Assembly: GCA_030686995.1 (NCBI GenBank)
Contig: CM060709.1
Span: forward strand, 11,182,872-11,246,871
Direction of reading: 5' to 3'
DNA: 64,000 bases
Origin: Artemisia argyi
Lineage: Eukaryota; Streptophyta; Magnoliopsida; Asterales; Asteraceae
Both the position numbers and the translations under genes were made by a program. The notes beneath the pieces were generated by a model. The model had not been told where the DNA came from and did not search any database. It worked only from the letters and a program-made list of their open reading frames with translations. Shown here piece by piece: positions 57,746 through 64,000 of this stretch. Numbering within the stretch: the first letter of the stretch is position 1; every line of letters starts with the position of its first letter.

Positions 57746-58745
57746 ACGGGTGGAAAACCTACAAGGACTAAACATTACACGAAGCCATCTTTTAGTTCCG
57801 ATGTACACTAAAATACAAGGACTAAAACGCGACAATGGTAACTGGGATTGTGTTATTCTACACAAACAACTTTCAATTTTTCTCTACAGTGAAGTGTTAC
57901 CTTCCCTCGTGTTAGTTTTGGAGCCCCTAAAGAAAGCTATGTACAGTACACCATCGTATACGGTTGTGCCACAAACGGAGAAAGAGCTTGAAGCCTTGAA
58001 CAATCAAATTATGTTGTTATTGAAAACAAATACAATTTTTATCATACAACTATTAAATATGTATGACATTAATTTGTATGAATCATTATATGAGCCACAT
58101 GTGCTAGACCATTTTTAGTTGTTTTGGTTGTAATCGTCTTACAACAAGTGTTAAAGTATATACTAACTTCTATCAATTATTTATTTATTTATTAAAGAAG
58201 AATGTTTAATTTTTATCCCACATTGATCATTGTAAAGAAAATAAGTTACTCTATATAGTGAGGTATGCTCTATTTATTCAAGTTGATTTTGGTGTATTAT
58301 ATTTTTCGGGGAATGTGAAGTTTGCATGACGCTTGTCATGTGACCTGGATTCAAAAATTTGTACACTTAGTTAACTTTTTATATTTCGTCTCACTTTTTG
58401 TTGTAAAAGATTTGTAACATTTGCTAACTTTTTATATTCGTTTTTTATTTCGTCCCTTACTTTTCATTGTAAAAGAATTGTAATTTGCTAACTTTTTACA
58501 TTCTCTACCACTTTTATCAAAAGAAAGAAGACTTTGCAAGGAAATGTGACAGAGAGCTAAGGCATCGATTTGAAATTATAGGGAATGAAATAATTATTTT
58601 TTTGATTCACATTGTTAAAAGGTGTTATGATATAGTAGCAATTACTAGTGGGTTAAAGTGTAATTTACTAATTAGTCTATGTATAGGGATTTATTTATAC
58701 TTAGTTAAATTGAGTTAGTATTAAACTTAACACTAGGATTGTTTG
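57746..58745 (-). repeat. Inverted array segment (Ed end, intron and module R on the minus strand)
   Basis: On the minus strand the order is R with its CTATATAGAG box (about 58252), then the ACACTTCACTGTAG intron start and the TTTTAGTCCTTGTATTTTAG intron. Every other copy in the window is on the plus strand. The 125-codon plus-strand frame here is a shadow. Confidence 0.85.
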
Positions 58746-58985
58746 GTTTGCAAGGCAGACACGGTTTTATGGACTCTGGAATAGGGACAACCCTTATCCT
58801 GCGTATCTATGCCTTTTGACATTGTGAATCAAACAATTATTTTATTTTCACTCTCAAGAATTTCAAATCAATGTCTTTCCTTTTGATTAAACTGAAAGAG
58901 AATTTTAAAGTTAGTAAATGTTACAAATCTTTTACAACCAAAAGTGAGACGAAAATAAAAAATAAATATAAAAAAAAGTTAGCAA
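58746..58985 (+). repeat. Ec stub and module R left part
   Basis: TATGGACTCTGGAATAGGGA retains the glycine-loop codons; R follows to TACAAATTTCATAC. Confidence 0.65.
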
Positions 58986-59230
58986 ATGTTACAAATTTCA
59001 TACAATTAAACTACATAATCCAACACCAACTACAAACCGATCTGTGCCGTAACAAACTACAAATCGAACCACAAATCGAGCTGACCTGTATGACGTAACA
59101 AACTACCTAACCTGAAAAACATCAACATATGACCACAACACGATTTAAACTACATAATCCAACACGAACTACAAACCGATCTGTGCCGGCTCGACCCACA
59201 ACCTTAGAACCACGACACGCAACACTTAAT
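58986..59230. repeat. Repeat T copy with internal duplication
   Basis: ACTACAAACCGATCTGTGCC occurs at about 59028 and 59169. It matches 43500-43630 (CATCAACATATGACCACAAC). Confidence 0.8.
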
Positions 59231-60345
59231 AGTTCTTCCGTTTTGGTGGTGTCATCATCTGGGCAGACTTAGTTGGAAATAAACACCTATATGCAAGTCT
59301 CAAAAAATGGTCTAAAAATATGGTAACCTAGAATTATACAAAATTAATATTCCTCAGCAGGCCAAGGTTTTTAAACAAGCCTTTTAACATTGTGAATCAA
59401 AAAAATAATTATTTTCATTTCCAAGAGTTTCAAATTGATGCCTAAACTCTGTATCAAATTTCTTTGCAAAGTCTTCTTTCTTTTGATAAATGCGAAAGAG
59501 AATATAAAAAGTTAGCAAATTACAAATCTTTTACAATGAAAGTTGTTTGTGTAGCATAACGCAAATCCTAGTTTACCTTTAATATTTTCCCGTTTTAGTC
59601 CTTGTATTTTAGTGTACATCGGAACTAAAAGATTGCTTCCTGTAATGTTTGGGTCATTTTGAAAATACTGAAAATAATGTGTTTGTTTGAATTATTTGTG
59701 GCAACCAATATCCGTGACCGGCCAAGAAATAGTAGAGATGGTATTATATCCATTAGTGAATGAAGAAGGCCGTGTTCCAGAGAAAAGGAATTGTTGTTCA
59801 AGCATCTGACTTGGACATTGCAACTGTTCTTGGGATGAGTTTTCCTTCACATCGCTACACACCCATACTAGCGCCTAGCTTTTCACCTATCCGTTATTAA
59901 CATCTATCGTTGGTTTATACAAGACATAGTGGTCTTTTTGCATTTATCACAAAAGCAATGACATGTTTGCTATGTAGATTAAAAAATAACTTTCAAGCAT
60001 CTTGTCCAAGTCTCGGCAGACTCAGTTGGAAGTAAACACCTATATACAAGTCTCAAAAAATGGTCTGGAAAATATTGCAACTTAGAATTATACCAATTTT
60101 ATATTCTTCATGAGGCCAAGGTTTTTAACAAGCTTGTAGTTTCCAAGGCAGCCAAAGGTCATCTGAATGTTATTTTTTTCACAGCGTACAAAACGTATAT
60201 ATTGGACTGGAACCAGGGCTAACGTTATATTCTTCATGCTCAACTTAGTTTTCATGACTCACAGGTGCCTAACATTACTGATATTGGATTAGGCCAAGGG
60301 CTACAATGAAAGTTGTGTGTCATTGGTGAAGCTGAGGATAGTGAG
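59231..60345 (+). pseudogene. AIM1-like: Ef, R piece, Ee, Ef, Eb and Ec of the AIM1-like array
   Basis: Ee (59713-59850) is the most complete copy: QEIVEMVLYPLVNEEGRVPE, then, after a frame change, GIVVQASDLDIATVLGMSFP. Ef occurs at about 59243-59325 and 60015-60090 and each time jumps directly into the intron before Eb at the same place (GGTAAC or GCAACT, then AGAATTATAC). Eb (60107-60190) reads EAKVFNKLVVSKAAKGHLN. Ec is 60263-60335. Confidence 0.75.
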
Positions 60346-61165
60346 TCAATAAATTAATTATTTTCTCTCCATAGAATTTCAAATCGATTCCTCGCTTATC
60401 TTATTTCTTTGCAAAACTTTATTTCTTTTGTTCAAAGCGAAAGAGAATATTAAAAATTAGCAAATTACAAATCTTTTACGATGAAAAAAAGTTAGCAATG
60501 TGTACAAATATATCGTGGCAATACATTCTTTAATGATACATCGTATCATCTAAGCATTATATTCCATGAGGAACAAAATACACTAAACTCAACTTGAATA
60601 GTTAGTGCCTATCTCACAATATAAAGTAACACATTTTCCTCTTATTATCGATGTGGGATAAAATCTAACTAACTCTTCTTCTTTATAGTAATACAAAGTG
60701 ATACAAGCTAGTATATGCTTTAACCATTGTTGTAAGACGAATGCAAACAAATTTATTAAATATGGTCTAGCACATGAAGACGCCATTATACAAACTAAAG
60801 TCATACACGTTTAATAGTTATATGTAAAATAAAGTATTTGTTTTCACTTTTCAGTAACAACATATAATTTGATACTTCAATCTCTTTCTTGGATTGTGGC
60901 ACAATTGTATATGAGGGTGTGCAAAGTGTGCAATTGTAAAAAACCTCATATTTTTAGGGACCTCAAAACTTACACCATGTTATATGTTTGAGTCTCTAAA
61001 TTCACTTCCAACAAAATTGTTGATGCTATATAATTTTATTTATGTAAGATTTTTTAAAAATGAAGTTAGATCATTAAGATTTATATCTTTCGAGTTTTAA
61101 TGGTTGGTACTTGGTATTATATTTGATCGTTGTGTTTAGTTAGTATTAAATAAGCTTTTCTCCTG
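60346..61165 (+). repeat. Module R copy (box at about 60617)
   Basis: The order is usual, from ATAGTGAGTCAATAAATTAA to TTAAATAAGCTTTTC, with loss of the Ec-like start. Confidence 0.75.
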
Positions 61166-62260
61166 CGTAATATATACATTGTTCTCAAAGCATATATACG
61201 TTGATCGCGCATTCAACTCACTTGTATTCACCCTTTTAATTGAAACGGACAAATGGTAACCTTCATATGTTACATGCTTATTGTTAGTTTCTTGTTATCT
61301 TTTGAGAATGGGTATAAAAAATGGAAACAGTATTATACATTTATGAAAACGGTAGCAAGCCAAAGCCCGCCCGTCTAGTGCTACCAATTATAGAGAAGCT
61401 AATCAAGAAAGCTAGCAAATCTCATGCCACAAGGGAAGGTCACACTTCACTATAGATGTAAATTGAAAGTTGTTTGTGTAGAATAACTTAATCCCATTTT
61501 ACCATTGTTGTCCCATTTTAGTCCTAGTATTTTAGTGTACATCGGAACTAAAAGATGGCTTCGTCTAATGTTTGGGTCATTTTGAAAAGACTGAAAATAA
61601 TGTATTTGTTTGAATAATTTGTGGCAAGCAACATCCGTGAAGGACCAAGATATAGTAGAACTCATACTTTTAGGATAAGGTTTCTTGTGTGACATAAGGG
61701 GAACAATGTACTATCTGAAAATGGAAAAGAACTAAACCATGGTCCTGTCCCTTTACAGAATAGACAAAATAGGTTCCCAATATGAAGCACAACACAACAG
61801 ATAACTGAGGTTGTGAGACAAAACTGTATCACCAAGGATGTCTTGATATAGTTGAAGAGGGCATTGTGGACAGAGGACAACTTGGTGTTCGGAAGGTATG
61901 GTAACGGGTCATAAAAGAATAGCCTATTACATGCTAAGATGAGCTGGGTTGGCTGAAATGCACTTCTTGCCACTTTTTCATATTTATAAGTAGTTTGTAA
62001 AATACATTTACAAAACTTTTATTATTTCAAATGATGCAGTGCACTAGAGACACTTCAAACGCCTTTCATCCCGTTTACTTATAACATGTTTTTATTTGCT
62101 TCTTTTGACCCGTTAAAGGTAAAATATTCATACATAAGTGATTTGGTATGACATTAATTCATACATAAAAGGATATCTTAATGTTTTCTTTTCACAGCAT
62201 GCAACCTCAAACGTAAGTATATATCTTATATGTTATCTAATTATATTCTGGGATAGCGAC
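61166..62260 (+). pseudogene. AIM1-like: Ec end, Ed, intron, Ea and Eb end of the AIM1-like array
   Basis: Ed (61310-61437) is well kept toward its end: LPII, then KKASKSHATR in a shifted frame. After the intron the first Ee codons (about 61630-61655) jump to the region before Ea. Ea (61705-61900) lost the DAIVPP codons. Only the last Eb codons (VFFSQHATS, about 62180-62212) remain. Confidence 0.65.
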
Positions 62261-63215
62261 AACCCTTATCCTGTATATATATGCCGTTTGAAATTATGAA
62301 TCAATTAAACAATTTTTTTTTTTTTTTTTTTTTTTTTCACTCCCAAGAATTTCAAATCAATGTCTTCCCTCTTATCACCTTTCTTTACAAAATCGTTTTT
62401 CCTTTGATAAAAGCGAAAGAGAATAACAAAAGTTAGCACATGTTAAAAATCTTTTACAACGAAAAATGAGACGAAAAACAAAAAATGTTACAAATTTCTT
62501 AAAATTAAAATTGAGAGACGGAAAATCAAAAATGAACATAAAAAGTTAACAAAGTGTACAAATTATCCGAAGAATATAACCTCACATGATACTATGATAC
62601 AAGTATCATGTAAACATCATATTCCAAGTAGAACATAATACACGAATCTCAACCTGGATAACTAGTGCATACCTCAATATATAAAGTAGCATATTTTCTT
62701 CTCATTTAACGATGTGGGATAAATTCTAACACTTCTTCTATAATTAAAAAAAAATGATACAAGCTAAGTATATGTATTTGCGTTGTTGTAAGGCACGTGC
62801 AGATGCCATAAGATAGTCCACATAATGATTCATATAAATAAATGTCATACATGGATAATTGTTATATGTAAAATATTGTGTTTGTTTTCAATAACAACAT
62901 ATAATTTGATATTTCAAACTCTTTCTTCTGTTATGGCACAATCATATATACGATGGTGTGCAAGTTGTGCTATTGTACTCGTATCTTCACGGGTCTCAAA
63001 ACTTACACCATGTTGTATATTTGAATCTCAAAGTTCACTTCCAACAAAAAATGTTGATGCTATATAATTTTGTATATGTAAAATTTTATTAAAAATGAAG
63101 TTACATCATTGACATACTATGTTTTGAGTTTTAATGGTTGGAATTATATATCTTTGATCGTTGTGTTTAGTTATTACATAAGCTTTTGCATAAGGCCTTT
63201 ATTAGCTAGCTACAA
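62261..63215 (+). repeat. Module R copy (box at about 62673)
   Basis: This is one of the longest uninterrupted R copies, from TATATGCCGTTTGAAATTAT to the Ec-like CTACAACATGGATTCG. It contains a run of about 25 T (62313-62337). Confidence 0.8.
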
Positions 63216-64000
63216 CATGGATTCGAGATAGTGACAACCCTTATCCTATGTAGTATATATGTTGATCGCACATTCATCTCATTTGTATTCAACCTTTTAA
63301 TTAGTAATGGACGAAATGGTAACTTTCATATTTTACATGCTTGTTGTTAGTTTCTTGTTATCTCAGGTAAAAACATTGGAAAAGGGTATTACATTTATGA
63401 AAAAAGTTGCAAGCCAAAGCTTATAGAGGAGTCAAGAAAGCTAGCAAATCTCATGCCACAAGGGAAGGTAACACTTCATTTCATTAATTATAGATATAAT
63501 TAGAAAGTTGTTTGTGTAGAATAACACAATCCCATTTTGCCATTGTTGTCCCATTTTGGCTTATTATACAAAGATGTCATAAAAGTTTGCGTGAAATTTG
63601 TCCTAAGGTAATAAAGTTTCAAAGTTGTCATCAATGTTACTAAATTATAAAAAGCAAACACGTCTATAATTTCAGTGATTTTTACGTTTATTTTTTTGCT
63701 ATGTTTAGTAACATAAATGTCATGTCTTTACAAGTTCAGTAACCTCGAGGACAAACTTTCATAAGGTCAGTAACCTAGATGACAACTTTCATAAGTTTAG
63801 TAACCTGGATGACAACTTTGAAACTTTATTACCTTAGGACAAATTTCATGCAAACTTTAGTGATATCTTTGTATAATAACCCTCCCATTTTAGTCCTTGT
63901 ATTTAGTCTACATTGGAACTAGAAGATGGCTTTGTGTAATGTTTGGGTCATTTTGAAAAGACTGAAAATAATGTGTTTGTTTGAATAATTTGTGGCAGCC
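63216..64000 (+). pseudogene. AIM1-like: Ec end, Ed and intron of the AIM1-like array, interrupted by a MULE MITE
   Basis: Ed (63366-63468) has the codons GKGYYIYEK and, after a deletion, IEESRKLANLMPQGK followed by donor GTAACAC. The intron is split by the MITE, resumes at 63892 and reaches the window end just before Ee. Confidence 0.7.
63558..63882. mobile_element. Mutator-type MITE, 325 bp
   Basis: Inverted repeats of about 75 bp start GGCTTATTATACAAAGAT and end ATCTTTGTATAATAACCC. The 9-bp duplication TCCCATTTT lies at 63549-63557 and 63883-63891. Other intron copies have it once (for example TTGTCCCATTTTAGTCC near 61508). A unit near AGTAACCTGGATGACAACTT repeats three times inside. Confidence 0.9.

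Noticed and set aside
57741..58118. 125-codon plus-strand frame
   Set aside because: It is the complement of an inverted intron and module R; no protein similarity is seen.
24785..64000. A working peroxisomal multifunctional protein gene
   Set aside because: Every fragment has frameshifts or deletions, central exons are missing, and exon order is often wrong.
24785..64000. CRISPR array or satellite DNA
   Set aside because: Spacing of the repeated pieces is irregular (about 0.2 to 3.6 kb), pieces hold exons and introns, and nothing resembles short repeats with spacers.
1..64000. tRNA or rRNA genes
   Set aside because: I found no cloverleaf-like A and B box arrangement or rRNA sequence; the TGGCGCC sites are retrotransposon primer sites.

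Overview
The window is plant nuclear DNA, most likely from a eudicot. There is no complete single-copy host gene. Everything recognisable is a transposable element, a decayed gene fragment or a tandem repeat. Support for a plant comes from Tat-lineage Ty3/gypsy elements with a second RNase H, a SIRE/Maximus-like Ty1/copia LTR, an L1-type LINE with a DUF4283-type ORF1, Tourist, Stowaway, hAT, Mutator and Helitron elements, and exon pieces of a plant peroxisomal beta-oxidation gene (AIM1/MFP type). I cannot name the species.

Layout. 1-1620 is the 3' end of a copia element (3' LTR 300-1620), inserted into the 3' part of Tat element 1. Element 1 (1621-11077, pol on the minus strand) has one LTR in view. 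11078-13337 holds a Mutator-like foldback element with a large minisatellite, a small Helitron, and remnants of the background repeat. Tat element 2 (13338-24779, pol on the plus strand) is complete, with 550-bp LTRs and a 5-bp target duplication; an Athila-like solo LTR (15251-16660) sits in its gag. Both Tat elements carry a two-intron gene on the strand opposite to gag-pol, behind its own TATA box. A 62-bp tandem repeat separates the two convergent transcription units. All reading frames are broken.

From 24785 to the end the background is a scrambled array of fragments of one locus. The fragments are six exon blocks, with their introns, of an AIM1-like multifunctional protein (enoyl-CoA hydratase / 3-hydroxyacyl-CoA dehydrogenase); an unrecognised block X; and a non-coding module R that carries a TATATAAAG box. 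I use these names below: Ea (hydratase C-terminal part), Eb (linker), Ec (start of the NAD-binding fold), Ed, Ee and Ef (C-terminal exons). Central dehydrogenase exons and N-terminal exons were not found. All five Ea copies share one frameshift, so an already broken gene was amplified. Later insertions interrupt the array: the LINE 26266-31034, a hAT deletion derivative, Helitron-like elements, Tourist, Harbinger and Stowaway MITEs, and a Mutator MITE. Because the array is repetitive, other copies give the uninterrupted site for many insertions, so their ends and target duplications can be read directly.

Nothing here forms a working pathway. The most notable content is the intron-containing antisense gene of the Tat elements, the amplified AIM1-like pseudogene array, a fragment of the RNA polymerase subunit gene RPB11, and a perfect 466-bp tandem duplication.
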